The notes: generated by a model not told the origin, from the letters alone. DNA of 64,000 nucleotides from Hydrogenovibrio halophilus DSM 15072 (GCF_000384235.1 NZ_KB913033.1:558001-622000), one strand, 5' to 3'; positions 26,458-35,306 are shown, counted from the first letter of the stretch. A program made the numbers and translations.

Positions 26458-27890
26458 ATTGCCTTACCGTGATCGTGCACTTCAATCAGGGTGCTGTGCA
26501 TAGCCTTGACCGCCTTTTCGTAATCGCTTTCGTTGACGAAAAACTGCATTTCCACCTGACGGGTATTCTGGTGAATGGCTTCCACATTGATCGCCTGATC
26601 GAAAAGCGTCTGCACCGCTTTGGCCAGCAGACCCTTGATCCGCATGTCACTGCCCATGGCCGAGACCAGCGAAACCTTGGCTGTGCTGATCGCGGCGGTC
26701 TCATAGACCGACTCCAGCTGCTCGGCCAGACGCTTGGCTTTTTTCAGTGAGGAATCCAGATACAGGGTGATGGTGTTGGCATTGAAATCTTTGGTGACCA
26801 CATCGATTTTGAGGCGATCACAGACTTCCACCAGATGCTTTTCATATTTACCCTGCTGTCCCATCATCTCCTGATCGAACACTTCCAGCGCAATCAGACG
26901 CGACATGCCGGCAATGATTTCCACCTGCGGGTATTCGCTGACGTAATCCTCGGTAAAAATCGTGCCGTGGTGTGCCGGGTCAAAGGTGTTTTTGATCCGC
27001 AGGGGAATCTGGGCCTGACGAAGGCCCTGTGCGGCTTTGGGATGCACCGCTTCCATTCCCAGGTTGGCAAGCTGATCGGCGATGTCGTAATTGGTTTTGC
27101 CAATCGGCACCACATTATCCTCCCCCACCAGTGTGGGATCGGCACTGCTCAGGTGGTATTCCTTGTGAATCACCGCTTCCGTGGCCTGCAGCATCACCGC
27201 AATGCGGCTGAACGTCATTTCGCTGTAACCGCGGTCAAAGGTGTGCATCAGGTTTTCCTGACAGTGAGCGTAGCCAGTCACGATCGGCAGTTCTTTGGAA
27301 AAATCGATTTCGCCCATGTGCATCCGGATCATGTCGTCCAGCGCCAAGGTTTCGTCTGCCTGCCAGCCGGTCAGATCCACAAACCGGGCATTCACGCCTT
27401 CGGTCTGCAACAGATGCGCCAGGTTCCAGGCACTGTGAGCTTCGCCCAGACTGGCCAGCAACTCTCGCACTGTCAGCAAATGTTTCTCCAGCGAAAAGTG
27501 GCCGTGGCTGCACAGATCCTGCAGGTGGTTGAGCAACTGTTTGGTTTCCGCAATGCGCTCGTCAATGAACGCATTGGCCTGAATGCGCAACTCGTCGTTG
27601 GCAAACAGATCGGCGTTGATCTTGTTCATTTTCAGGCTGAGTTGATCCAGGGCAATGCGCCAATCGTCGTCCACATCGTCGTTGGCAAACAGCCCGTAAA
27701 CGCCGGGCTGATCGGTTTTTTTGTGCTCCAGAAGATCGTTGGTGATGCCGCCATAGGCCGACACCACAAAAGCCCGCCCATAACGTTCTTCAGGGAACAG
27801 AATGATGTTGTCGCGCACGGCCGCGTAATCACTCATGGAGGTGCCGCCGATTTTTTCTACACTGAGCGTTTGCGTGTTTGTCTGTGACAT
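26445..27890 (-). CDS. ask: Aspartate kinase of the ectoine type
   Basis: Aspartokinase phosphorylates aspartate, the first step towards aspartate semialdehyde used by EctB. The 481-residue protein begins with VEKIGGTSMSDY, where common aspartokinases have KFGGTS, and carries an insert rich in Asp after residue 70. A C-terminal ACT-type region is seen from about 400. These features and the place after ectC fit the specialised Ask_Ect branch, thought to be less sensitive to feedback by Lys and Thr. It is 93 bp from ectC, with an inverted repeat in the gap, and overlaps the TPR gene. Confidence 0.95.
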   Translation of the reverse strand: MSQTNTQTLSVEKIGGTSMSDYAAVRDNIILFPEERYGRAFVVSAYGGITNDLLEHKKTDQPGVYGLFANDDVDDDWRIALDQLSLKMNKINADLFANDELRIQANAFIDERIAETKQLLNHLQDLCSHGHFSLEKHLLTVRELLASLGEAHSAWNLAHLLQTEGVNARFVDLTGWQADETLALDDMIRMHMGEIDFSKELPIVTGYAHCQENLMHTFDRGYSEMTFSRIAVMLQATEAVIHKEYHLSSADPTLVGEDNVVPIGKTNYDIADQLANLGMEAVHPKAAQGLRQAQIPLRIKNTFDPAHHGTIFTEDYVSEYPQVEIIAGMSRLIALEVFDQEMMGQQGKYEKHLVEVCDRLKIDVVTKDFNANTITLYLDSSLKKAKRLAEQLESVYETAAISTAKVSLVSAMGSDMRIKGLLAKAVQTLFDQAINVEAIHQNTRQVEMQFFVNESDYEKAVKAMHSTLIEVHDHGKAICEH

Positions 27891-27941
27891 GTTTCTCTAC
27901 TGTTTGTCTTGGATGGTTCCCCTGAAAACGGGGCATTCATT

Positions 27942-27976
27942 CCAAAGTCACCGGGCTGCTAGCCTAGTGACTTTGG
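27942..27976 (-). other. Inverted repeat in the ectC-ask gap
   Basis: Perfect 10-bp arms CCAAAGTCAC (27942-27951) and GTGACTTTGG (27967-27976) enclose a 15-nt loop. A second small hairpin of CCCC and GGGG lies at 27919-27933. No U tract follows in the minus-strand RNA, so this looks more like an mRNA-processing, attenuation or stability element that sets Ask levels relative to EctABC than a full terminator. Confidence 0.6.
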
Positions 27977-27983
27977 ACTTACG

Positions 27984-28382
27984 TCATTCCTGATCAGGCA
28001 GTTTGTAGGAGCCGTCTTCGTCGTGAGTTTCACGTCCGGTCACCGGTGGGTTGAACACACAGACCATGCGCATGTCCACGCCTTTGTTGGCGCTGAGAAT
28101 GTGCTGATCGTGCTCGTTCAGCGCGTAGATCGTGCCTTCGCGAATTTCATGCACGGTGCCGTCTTTTTTCTCGGTGATCTGGCCTTCACCGGCGATGCAA
28201 TAGACCGCTTCCAAATGGTTTTTGTACCACAGGTGCAGGTCTTCGCCCGCTTTGATGATGGTGTCGTGCACGGAAAAACCCATGCCTTCATGAGCCAGCA
28301 GCAAACGGCGGCTGTTCCACTGTTTGGAATCCACATCGGCGTCGGTGCCGATCACATCGTCATACAAATTCTTAACAATCAT
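27984..28382 (-). CDS. ectC: L-ectoine synthase
   Basis: EctC cyclises N-gamma-acetyl-diaminobutyrate to ectoine. The start at 28382 (MIVKNLYDDVIGTD) matches EctC N termini, giving 132 residues, the family size. It is a small cupin: RRLLLAHEGMGFSVHDTII, WYKNHLEAVYCIAGEGQI and YALNEHDQHILSA contain the His/Glu/Tyr residues expected around the iron site. The 86-bp gap from ectB holds a palindrome copy. Cytoplasmic; the product is the compatible solute itself. Confidence 0.97.
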   Translation of the reverse strand: MIVKNLYDDVIGTDADVDSKQWNSRRLLLAHEGMGFSVHDTIIKAGEDLHLWYKNHLEAVYCIAGEGQITEKKDGTVHEIREGTIYALNEHDQHILSANKGVDMRMVCVFNPPVTGRETHDEDGSYKLPDQE

Positions 28383-28433
28383 TTTCAATTCCTTGTTATC
28401 AGAGGTGTCCCGGATAAAACACAAGCCTGTATT

Positions 28434-28445
28434 ACCAGGCCTGGT
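28434..28445. repeat. ACCAGGCCTGGT palindrome (exact), ectB-ectC gap
   Basis: Exact 12-mer, intergenic within the ectoine operon, 52 bp upstream of the ectC start. Confidence 0.95.
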
Positions 28446-28468
28446 CAATTCTCCTGTCGGAGGGCGAA

Positions 28469-29728
28469 TTACTTGAAGATTTTGGTCAAGGCGTTGTCCA
28501 GAATGTCAAAGCCTTCGTTGATCTGGTCTTCGGTAATCACCAACGGCCCCAGGAATTTCAGCACTTCGTCGTCGGCGCCCGCAGACTCAATGATCAGACC
28601 ATCCTGGAAACACTGAGCGGCCGCATCGGAGGCTTTGGCCGGGTCCTTGAACTCACAGCCCCAGATCATGCCGTAACCGCGCACATCAATGATGTGATCC
28701 GGGTATTTTTCCATGATCTGACGCATCCGTTTTTCCACCAGCGGCGCTTTTTTCTCTTTGATCTCGGTCGAGAAGCTGTCGTCGGACCAATACTTGTTGA
28801 TCGCGGCCGTAGACGCCACAAACGCGTAGTTGTTGCCACGGAAGGTCCCGGTATGCTCGCCCGGACTCCACTTGTCCAGTTCTTCCTTCAGCAGCACCAT
28901 CGCCATCGGATGGCCCGCGCCAATGGACTTGGACAGGGTGATGATGTCCGGCTCAATGCCCGCACGTTCAAAGCTGAAGAAGTTACCGGAACGGCCGTTG
29001 CCGACCTGAATGTCGTCCACAATCATCAGAATGTCGAAGTCGTCACAGATCTGACGCAGATCGCGCAGCCATTGCTCGCCCGAGACATTGATGCCGCCTT
29101 CGGCCTGAATGGTTTCGAGCACAATCGCCGCCGGCAACTCGGTCCCACTGGAATCGTCTTCAATGATTTTGCGCAAATAGGCGATGGTGTCGACCTTGTC
29201 GCCCAGATACTTGTGGAAAGGCACCTGATAGGTATAGCCCGGCACACCGTAGCTGGCGTCGTGGTAATACTGGTTGCCGGTGATGCTCAACGAGCCCATG
29301 GACATGCCGTGGAAACCGTTGGTGAATGACATCACCTGCTTGCGGCCCTTGACCTTGCGCGCGATTTTCAGTGCGGTTTCAATGGCGTTGGTACCGGTCG
29401 GCCCGACAAACTGCAGTTTGTAGTCCAGGTCACGGGGCTTAAGCACCTTGTTGACAAAGGCTTCAATGAAATCGCGCTTGGCCACGGTGCCCATGTCCAG
29501 CGCGTGGCCAATGCCGTCACGCTGCAGGTATTCAATCACCGCCTGATTGATCACATCGTTGTTGTGACCGTAGTTCAGGGCGCCGGCACCGGCAAAAAAA
29601 TCGACGTAGCGCTTGCCGTCTGTGTCCCAGACTTCCGCCATTTTGGAGCGGTCGAACAACACGGGAAAAGCGCGGATGTAACCGCGAACGGCGGATTCGT
29701 ATTTATCAAAGGTTTCGAGTGATGACAT
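28469..29728 (-). CDS. ectB: Diaminobutyrate--2-oxoglutarate transaminase
   Basis: EctB converts aspartate semialdehyde to L-2,4-diaminobutyrate with glutamate as amino donor. I use the ATG at 29728 (MSSLETFDKYES), typical of EctB, for 419 residues; the frame is open to 29752. It is a class III PLP aminotransferase with FVGPTGTNAIETALKIAR, the Asp in IVDDIQVGNGRSG and the PLP lysine in TLSKSIGAGHPMAM. It starts 20 bp after ectA. Confidence 0.97.
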   Translation of the reverse strand: MSSLETFDKYESAVRGYIRAFPVLFDRSKMAEVWDTDGKRYVDFFAGAGALNYGHNNDVINQAVIEYLQRDGIGHALDMGTVAKRDFIEAFVNKVLKPRDLDYKLQFVGPTGTNAIETALKIARKVKGRKQVMSFTNGFHGMSMGSLSITGNQYYHDASYGVPGYTYQVPFHKYLGDKVDTIAYLRKIIEDDSSGTELPAAIVLETIQAEGGINVSGEQWLRDLRQICDDFDILMIVDDIQVGNGRSGNFFSFERAGIEPDIITLSKSIGAGHPMAMVLLKEELDKWSPGEHTGTFRGNNYAFVASTAAINKYWSDDSFSTEIKEKKAPLVEKRMRQIMEKYPDHIIDVRGYGMIWGCEFKDPAKASDAAAQCFQDGLIIESAGADDEVLKFLGPLVITEDQINEGFDILDNALTKIFK

Positions 29729-29748
29729 AGTATTGGTGTCCTTTGTGA

Positions 29749-30279
29749 TCAAGTGAAAAGGGGTTTCGTCAGGTCCGAATGATCCGGTGCCTCAACGGTG
29801 TATAAATCTTCGGCCTCGTGGCCTTCGCCGCCGAAATCGGCTTCGCGAATGAACGGATCGCAGCTCAGTGTCCAGCCATATTGCTCGGCAAATGAGCGGA
29901 ACAGAGCTTGCGACGCCTCGTTAGACGGGCTGATGGTACAGGTCACGCGTTGGACTCCGTGAGCGGCCTGGTTGACCACCAGCTGGCGCAACATTTTCTT
30001 GGCCAGTCCCAGCCCGCGCGCCGCTTTGGAGACCACCACCTGCCAGACAAACAGGGTGTCGGTGGCATCCGGTTGAAAATAGGCCGACACAAAGCCCAGC
30101 AACTGGCCGTCGTGCTCGACCACCAGACAGGTGTCGGCAAAATGCGACGCCTGCAGAAAATACAGGTAGCTGGAGTTCACATCCAGCGGCGGCGATGCCT
30201 TTACCAGTTCATAAATCGCATAACCGTCCTGCAGAGTCGGTTTGCGAAACGTTAATGAGTCAATCGCAATGTCAGTCAT
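29749..30279 (-). CDS. ectA: L-2,4-diaminobutyric acid acetyltransferase
   Basis: EctA acetylates diaminobutyrate using acetyl-CoA. The ATG at 30279 (MTDIAIDSLTFRKPT) gives 176 residues; upstream codons in the same frame lie in the leader. It has a GNAT fold with the acetyl-CoA loop VVVSKAARGLGLAKKM and the EctA segments LVKASPPLDVNSSY and TISPSNEASQALFRSFA. It heads the ectABC-ask operon behind a strong promoter and a leader of about 257 nt. No ectR-type MarR regulator is adjacent. Confidence 0.96.
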   Translation of the reverse strand: MTDIAIDSLTFRKPTLQDGYAIYELVKASPPLDVNSSYLYFLQASHFADTCLVVEHDGQLLGFVSAYFQPDATDTLFVWQVVVSKAARGLGLAKKMLRQLVVNQAAHGVQRVTCTISPSNEASQALFRSFAEQYGWTLSCDPFIREADFGGEGHEAEDLYTVEAPDHSDLTKPLFT

Positions 30280-30542
30280 GGCATCAATCTTTGGTTGGTT
30301 GGAAAAAAGTGGCAAACGCGTCGGGCTGGCGGCCACCGGGGCCATCGACCAAAACAGATCTGCGCGCGGGGCTCACAGGAGAAAGAAAAGCGAAAAAATT
30401 CCGAGTCAGACCGGCAAGGCGAACACATTCCAGAAAGGGAAAAAGGTCTGATTGAAGAAGGCGTGACAACGCCGAAGACTGTGTCAAAACAACAGTGTTG
30501 GAAGTAATAACGTAACCTGCTTGGGCTATGAACGTAGGCATT

Positions 30543-30570
30543 ATTATAATGAACCCTCCGCTGATTTCAA
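30543..30570 (-). promoter_or_regulatory. Probable promoter of the ectABC-ask operon
   Basis: On the minus strand TTGAAA (30570-30565) and a perfect TATAAT (30548-30543) are separated by 16 bp. The start would be near 30536, leaving a leader of about 257 nt before ectA that is purine-rich on the plus strand and has no convincing gene. A palindrome copy lies about 60 bp upstream of the -35. Osmotic control of ect promoters is known in other bacteria; here it is inferred. Confidence 0.7.
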
Positions 30571-30632
30571 GGCCCCCATGCCAAACCGGGTCGGATGAGA
30601 GGCGGTTCTCCCGCTCCCCATCCGCGGTTTTG

Positions 30633-30644
30633 ACCAGGCCTGGT
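30633..30644. repeat. ACCAGGCCTGGT palindrome (exact), upstream of the ect promoter
   Basis: Exact 12-mer between the ectoine promoter and the stop of the 93-residue gene. Confidence 0.95.
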
Positions 30645-30661
30645 GCCAGCCATTTGTCCGA

Positions 30662-30943
30662 TCAGAATCGGTCTGCGCCGAACTGCCGCATTTTGTAATA
30701 ATACTTCACTTTGTAGGGGTCTGGCCCCTCTTTGGCCAACATGCGCTCCATGTCTTCAAACAGCCCCGGAAACAACAGCTCGTAAACCTGTTGCAGGGTT
30801 TCCAGATCGTCGTCGGCCACCGGCACCTCAATGATGCGCAGCTTGGGACAGGAAAACGCGGTGATGTCCATGGATTCCAGATTCATACGATCCACTTCAA
30901 AATCGTAATCGTCCTCGTACATGTCTTTGATGATCCAGCCCAT
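30662..30943 (-). CDS. Small acidic protein of unknown function (93 aa)
   Basis: A 93-residue cytoplasmic-looking protein with no signal or membrane segment. The first half is acidic (DMYEDDYDFEVDRMNLES), then a beta-like stretch (PKLRIIEVPVADDD) and helical segments rich in Leu and Glu, ending with Tyr/Lys-rich YKVKYYYKMRQF. No family was recognised. Its ATG overlaps the stop of the upstream lipoprotein gene (TAATG), which argues for a real, coupled gene. It ends 18 bp from a palindrome copy. Confidence 0.75.
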   Translation of the reverse strand: MGWIIKDMYEDDYDFEVDRMNLESMDITAFSCPKLRIIEVPVADDDLETLQQVYELLFPGLFEDMERMLAKEGPDPYKVKYYYKMRQFGADRF

Positions 30944-31614
30944 TATTCCTCCGAGACCGTCAAGTCACCGGAGACCGAACGATTCGCCAGATCCGATGCC
31001 ATTTCTTCAAAACTCTGCTCTGCCTTGAAGGTTTGCCAGAGCGCCTGGTGCTTATTCATCGAGTTCAAGGCGGTTTGCTCGACCACCTGAGCGTAATTCA
31101 CCGGGTCCAGACCCACCAGCGCATAAAGCCGTCCGTTTGGACCGGTGCGGGTTTGATACACGCGCGAACCAATCAGTTCCTGACGCACCAGAGTTTTGGT
31201 GGTCACACTGGCCACGGCATCGATGGTCTCGCTTTCACCGCGTCCGGTGCTGCCCAGATACTGTTTGACCATCTGATCGACTTGCACCTGCATTTGCGCC
31301 GCCAGCCGCCCCCGACCGTCGGCTGCCGCCAGCGTTTTCATAAAGCTGATGCCGCCGGCACTGGGTTCGGCAATGCCCACGGTGGACAGCGCCAACCCTT
31401 CCACCGGCTGGTCACAGACCCAGCCCGGGGCCGGCACATCCGATCCCGGATACACACAGGCCTGCGGGTCCACGGTCACCGATTCCACCACCGGCTCACT
31501 GACGGGGTCCTGAGCCTTCTGCGCCTCGGCTTCGGCCTCTTTGGTTTCCTGGCCGCTGCAACCGGCCAAAAGCAACAGCGACAGTGCCATCCACAAAAAT
31601 GGTTTGACAGTCAT
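30943..31614 (-). CDS. LPP20-like lipoprotein
   Basis: A 223-residue lipoprotein: signal peptide with lipobox LLAGC (Cys19), then an acidic Glu/Ala-rich linker. The main domain (LALSTVGIAEPS, AAADGRGRLAAQMQVQVDQMVKQY, and VGLDPVNYAQVVEQ) resembles the LPP20 family, found in outer-membrane or flagella-associated lipoproteins in several bacteria. AGGAGG stands at proper distance from the ATG. Residue after Cys is Ser, so export to the outer membrane is expected. It is coupled to the 93-residue gene. Confidence 0.82.
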   Translation of the reverse strand: MTVKPFLWMALSLLLLAGCSGQETKEAEAEAQKAQDPVSEPVVESVTVDPQACVYPGSDVPAPGWVCDQPVEGLALSTVGIAEPSAGGISFMKTLAAADGRGRLAAQMQVQVDQMVKQYLGSTGRGESETIDAVASVTTKTLVRQELIGSRVYQTRTGPNGRLYALVGLDPVNYAQVVEQTALNSMNKHQALWQTFKAEQSFEEMASDLANRSVSGDLTVSEE

Positions 31615-31659
31615 TCAGACCTCCTGAAGGCGTGGTTGGAATGCACAAGCGACGCAAGC

Positions 31660-32190
31660 TTACTCAGGCGTTGCGCGTTTCTCCGCATCTCGATAGGATT
31701 GATTATAATAGCGAATTCGCGTGATTTCATGGTTTTTCTTCTGCCCGAGATGATCCGTCAGGGGCAATTCATCTCCCAACGACCGTCCCAGCAAGCGTTT
31801 GGCCAGTGGCGCGTCCACCGAAATCTCACCCGCATCCAGCCGGGCTTCCAGACCGCCGACCAGACGATACACCCGCACATCCCCGGCCTGATGGCTCGCG
31901 TCCGTCGGGGTCAGTGTCACCTCGGCCCCAAAAAAAACCCGCGACTGGTCTTTGGGATTGTCACGCACGACCTTGGCTCGGCTCAATCCGGCCTCCAGCT
32001 GGCGGATTTTGCGATCGGTTTCGCGCAGCTCTTTTTTGCGGTAAATGTATTCGGCGTTCTCGGAACGGTCGCCTTCGGCCGCCGCCGTCTGCAACGCCTT
32101 GACAATGTGAGGCCGTTTGCGCTGCCAGAGCTGAGCCAACTCGTCATTGAGCCGCTGAAAACCGGCCAGGGTCAGATATTGCGCCGCCAT
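31660..32190 (-). CDS. greB: Transcription elongation factor GreB
   Basis: GreB rescues backtracked RNA polymerase by stimulating transcript cleavage. The 176-residue protein has the N-terminal coiled-coil with the acidic tip GDRSENAEYIYRKK (Asp and Glu that reach the active site) and the C-terminal FKBP-like domain (FFGAEVTL, SVDAPLAKRLLGRSLGDE). The tip sequence and the YIYRKKELRE stretch favour GreB over GreA. The C terminus is about 10 residues longer than E. coli GreB. Its start shares a base with the DUF3392 gene stop. Confidence 0.94.
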   Translation of the reverse strand: MAAQYLTLAGFQRLNDELAQLWQRKRPHIVKALQTAAAEGDRSENAEYIYRKKELRETDRKIRQLEAGLSRAKVVRDNPKDQSRVFFGAEVTLTPTDASHQAGDVRVYRLVGGLEARLDAGEISVDAPLAKRLLGRSLGDELPLTDHLGQKKNHEITRIRYYNQSYRDAEKRATPE

Positions 32191-32534
32191 CAGAGCAGAC
32201 CCTTTTTCTGAGCCAGCCAGCCGATGCCATAAAACGCCGCCACCACGACCAACCCCAGCCAGCGACGATCCAACTGGTCCAACAACGCGGTCAAAAGCGG
32301 CGCGAAAAAGCTGGTCAGCAAGCCAAAACCGACGGCACAGAACAGCACAAACAGGGTCACTTTCAGAAACCAGGCCAGAGACCCCAGCTGCTGTTTCAGC
32401 AACGCCATCAGGTCATTGCCGAAAATCACCAGCAAACTGGCCACCATGGCCAACACCAGCTGCCCCAGATAAGGGCGCAGCCACAGGGAAAAGGCGATCA
32501 ATTGCTCGCTCAACCAGCCGATTGTTGCTTCCAT
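32190..32534 (-). CDS. DUF3392 inner-membrane protein
   Basis: A 114-residue protein with three hydrophobic helices (LGQLVLAMVASLLVIFG, FLKVTLFVLFCAVGFGLLTS, WLGLVVVAAFYGIGWLA) and a short basic C terminus. Length and pattern fit the DUF3392 family of gammaproteobacteria, whose function is unknown. It is the first gene before greB and probably uses the promoter at 32565-32592. Confidence 0.8.
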   Translation of the reverse strand: MEATIGWLSEQLIAFSLWLRPYLGQLVLAMVASLLVIFGNDLMALLKQQLGSLAWFLKVTLFVLFCAVGFGLLTSFFAPLLTALLDQLDRRWLGLVVVAAFYGIGWLAQKKGLL

Positions 32535-32564
32535 GGGTCACCTGTCTGTTTCGCAAATGCCCCC

Positions 32565-32592
32565 ATTTTAGCCGCCCGACCGCCAAACGCAA
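32565..32592 (-). promoter_or_regulatory. Possible promoter of the DUF3392-greB pair
   Basis: Minus-strand TTGCGT (32592-32587), a 16-bp GC-rich spacer and TAAAAT (32570-32565) lie 31 bp before the ATG at 32534. The -10 is good and the -35 only half matches. Confidence 0.4.
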
Positions 32593-32624
32593 AGCGTGTT
32601 GACTCCTGGCAGTCAGCTGCTAGG

Positions 32625-35144
32625 TCAATCCTTGACCGTGATCGGCGTCAGATGCCAGATGTCTTCGTTGTATTGCTGCATGGTGCGGTCGGTCGAGAAG
32701 ATGCCACTGCGCGCGCTGTTGATGATGCTCATGGTGTTCCAGCGCTCATGATCCTGATAGGCTTCGGCCACATTGGCCTGGGCATCGACATACTCACGGA
32801 AATCGGCCAAGGTCATCCAGGGATCGTGCGGGCTTTTCAGATTCTGCAGAATCTGGTCGAATAGCCCCGGTTCAAACTGACTGAAATGCCCGGACTCCAG
32901 CAGTCCGAACACGGCCTGCAGATCGTGATCACGATCAATGCAGCCTTGCGGGTCATAGTGGTGACGCAACTCACTGACCTCTTCGGTGCGCAGCCCGAAC
33001 AGGAAGAAATTCTCCGGTCCGACCGCATCGTGTATTTCCACATTGGCCCCGTCATAGGTGCCGATGGTCACCGCGCCGTTCATCATGAACTTCATATTGC
33101 CGGTGCCGGAGGCTTCCTTGCCGGCGGTCGAAATCTGCTCGGACAGATCGGTGCCGGGCGCGATGATTTCCATGGCCGACACATTGTAATCGGGGATAAA
33201 CACCAGCTTGAGCTTGTCGCCCACATCCGGATCGTCGTTGACCACACTGGCCACATTATTGATCAGTTTGATGATGTTTTTGGCCACCGCATAGCCAGGG
33301 GCCGCCTTGCCGCCGATGATCACCGCCCGGTTGGTCCAGTTATCGGTGTCGCCGCGTTTGATCCGTGAATACAGATGGATCACGTGCAACACGTTCAACA
33401 GCTGACGCTTGTATTCGTGTACCCGTTTGACCTGCACATCGAACAGACTGGTCACGTCCAGGGTCACGCCGGTTTTGCGCTGGATCATGTCCGCCAGGCG
33501 CTGTTTGTTTTCGCGCTTGACCGCCATCCAGTTCTGACGAAACGCCTTGTCTTTCACCAGCGGTTCGATCTGCGCCAACTGGCTCAGGTCGGTGATCCAG
33601 TCTTCGCCGATCTGTTCTTTCAATAACCGACGCAAACCGGGATTGGCACTGGCCATCCAGCGACGCTGGGTGACGCCGTTGGTTTTGTTATTGAACTTGT
33701 GCGGCCAGAGCTGGTAAAAATCGTGAAACAGGCCTTCTTTCAACAGACGCGAATGCAGTGCCGCCACACCATTGACGGAAAAACTGCCGACAATGGCCAG
33801 ATACGCCATGCTCACCTGATCGTCGCCGTCAATGATCGACATCCGCTGCTGGCGAGCGGTGTCGCCCGGCCATTTCATCGCCACCTGGCGCAGGAAGCGG
33901 GCATTGATTTCGTAAATGATCTCCAGCAGACGCGGCAGCAATTTTTCAAACAGCGCCACCGGCCATTTTTCCAGGGCTTCCGGCAGGAGCGTGTGATTGG
34001 TATAGGCCATGCAACGGCTCACAATTGACCAGGCCTGGTCCCAATCCAACCGATGTTCGTCAACCAGCAAACGCATCAGCTCCGCCACCGCCAGGCTGGG
34101 GTGGGTGTCGTTCAACTGGAACACATTCTGTTCATGGAATCGGTCGAATTCACGCCCATTACGCTCCACCCACTGGGCGACCACATCCTGCAACGAGGCC
34201 GAGACCAGAAAATACTGCTGGCGCAAACGCAGTTCCTTGCCGTTTTCGCTGGCGTCATTGGGGTAAAGCACCATGGTGATGTTTTCGGCTTCGCTTTTTT
34301 TGGCCACCGCTTCAAAATAAGAGCCCTGATTGAATTCGGCCAGATCGAATTCTTCGGGCGAAGAGGCCGACCACAAACGCAGGGTGTTGACGGTGTTGTT
34401 CTTGAAACCAGGAATCGGGACGTCAAACGGCACCGCCAGCACTTCTTCTGCGTCTTCCCAGTGCACAATGAACTCCCCGGTTTCCGGGTCTTTGTAAGGG
34501 CGGGTGTAGCCGCCGAAACGCACCATCCTCGTGTATTCGGCACGCTGGATTTCCCAGGGATAGGAGCCATAGGCCAACCAGTGATCCGGCTCTTCGATCT
34601 GAAAACCGTTTTGAATCAGCTGCTTGAACATGCCGTATTCGTAACGCAGACCGTAGCCCAGCACCGGCAATTTCAGCGTGGCGCAGGAATCCATAAAGCA
34701 GGCCGCCAATCGGCCCAGCCCGCCGTTGCCCAGCCCGGCATCCCGTTCGGCCTGCTCGATTTCCTCGATCGACAGTCCCAGGTTGTAAAGTGCCTGATCG
34801 GTCTTGTTTTCAATGCCGAGATTGAGCATGTTGTTGGAGAGGGAGCGTCCGATCAGAAACTCCATCGACAGGTAATAGGCTTTTTTGGTATTGCAGCTCT
34901 GGTAAGCCTGCCAGGTCTGCTTCCAGTGAGTCATGATCCGATCGCGCACCGTGAAAGACAGCGCATTGAATTGATACCAGGCATCGGAACGCATACTGCG
35001 GCCAAAGGTGTTGTAGAGGTAATTGATAAAATCCTCTTCAATGTCTTCGACCTCCAGCCCGGTCTGCTTGAGCAGTTCGGCAATGCGCTGTTCCTGTTCC
35101 GGGGTCAGATTGGGACGAGCTTGCTCTGTGTGTCGTGCGGTCAT
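32625..35144 (-). CDS. glgP: Glycogen phosphorylase
   Basis: GlgP releases glucose-1-phosphate from glycogen ends. I choose the ATG at 35144 (MTARHTEQ) because GGAG lies nine bases upstream; an ATG at 35159 is possible. This gives 839 residues, the family size. The PLP lysine lies in EASGTGNMKFMMNGA, and other landmarks are GNGGLGRLAACFMDS, YEYGMFKQ, LNDTHPSLAVAELMR and RVHEYKRQLLN. It is the last gene of the glycogen series, 162 bp after glgA. A palindrome copy at 34028-34039 encodes DQAWSIV. Confidence 0.97.
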   Translation of the reverse strand: MTARHTEQARPNLTPEQEQRIAELLKQTGLEVEDIEEDFINYLYNTFGRSMRSDAWYQFNALSFTVRDRIMTHWKQTWQAYQSCNTKKAYYLSMEFLIGRSLSNNMLNLGIENKTDQALYNLGLSIEEIEQAERDAGLGNGGLGRLAACFMDSCATLKLPVLGYGLRYEYGMFKQLIQNGFQIEEPDHWLAYGSYPWEIQRAEYTRMVRFGGYTRPYKDPETGEFIVHWEDAEEVLAVPFDVPIPGFKNNTVNTLRLWSASSPEEFDLAEFNQGSYFEAVAKKSEAENITMVLYPNDASENGKELRLRQQYFLVSASLQDVVAQWVERNGREFDRFHEQNVFQLNDTHPSLAVAELMRLLVDEHRLDWDQAWSIVSRCMAYTNHTLLPEALEKWPVALFEKLLPRLLEIIYEINARFLRQVAMKWPGDTARQQRMSIIDGDDQVSMAYLAIVGSFSVNGVAALHSRLLKEGLFHDFYQLWPHKFNNKTNGVTQRRWMASANPGLRRLLKEQIGEDWITDLSQLAQIEPLVKDKAFRQNWMAVKRENKQRLADMIQRKTGVTLDVTSLFDVQVKRVHEYKRQLLNVLHVIHLYSRIKRGDTDNWTNRAVIIGGKAAPGYAVAKNIIKLINNVASVVNDDPDVGDKLKLVFIPDYNVSAMEIIAPGTDLSEQISTAGKEASGTGNMKFMMNGAVTIGTYDGANVEIHDAVGPENFFLFGLRTEEVSELRHHYDPQGCIDRDHDLQAVFGLLESGHFSQFEPGLFDQILQNLKSPHDPWMTLADFREYVDAQANVAEAYQDHERWNTMSIINSARSGIFSTDRTMQQYNEDIWHLTPITVKD
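34028..34039. repeat. ACCAGGCCTGGT palindrome (exact), inside glgP
   Basis: Exact 12-mer, 14 bp with G/C. Read as Asp-Gln-Ala-Trp-Ser in GlgP. Confidence 0.95.
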
Positions 35145-35294
35145 GTTCCGATTCTCCATTAGAATGTGATGATCGTCGTTTGGGGTTTTGCCACAAGATT
35201 CATTAAAACCTTTATTGCAACGCAAAACGCCTGAATTGTGGGTGACAGCTGGATGACATTCGACCCGGTTTCAAGATCAGAAAACCCGTTTTTT

Positions 35295-35306
35295 ACCAGG
35301 CCTGCT
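35295..35306. repeat. Near-copy of the palindrome (11 of 12), glgA-glgP gap
   Basis: ACCAGGCCTGCT preceded by a T tract, directly after the glgA stop. The same T-tract flank occurs at 40456 and 57584. Confidence 0.7.

Noticed and set aside
30284-30541. Possible 85-residue gene in the ectoine leader
   Set aside because: It would start at the predicted transcription start with no ribosome site, overlaps ectA only as a leader shadow, and has no recognisable features.
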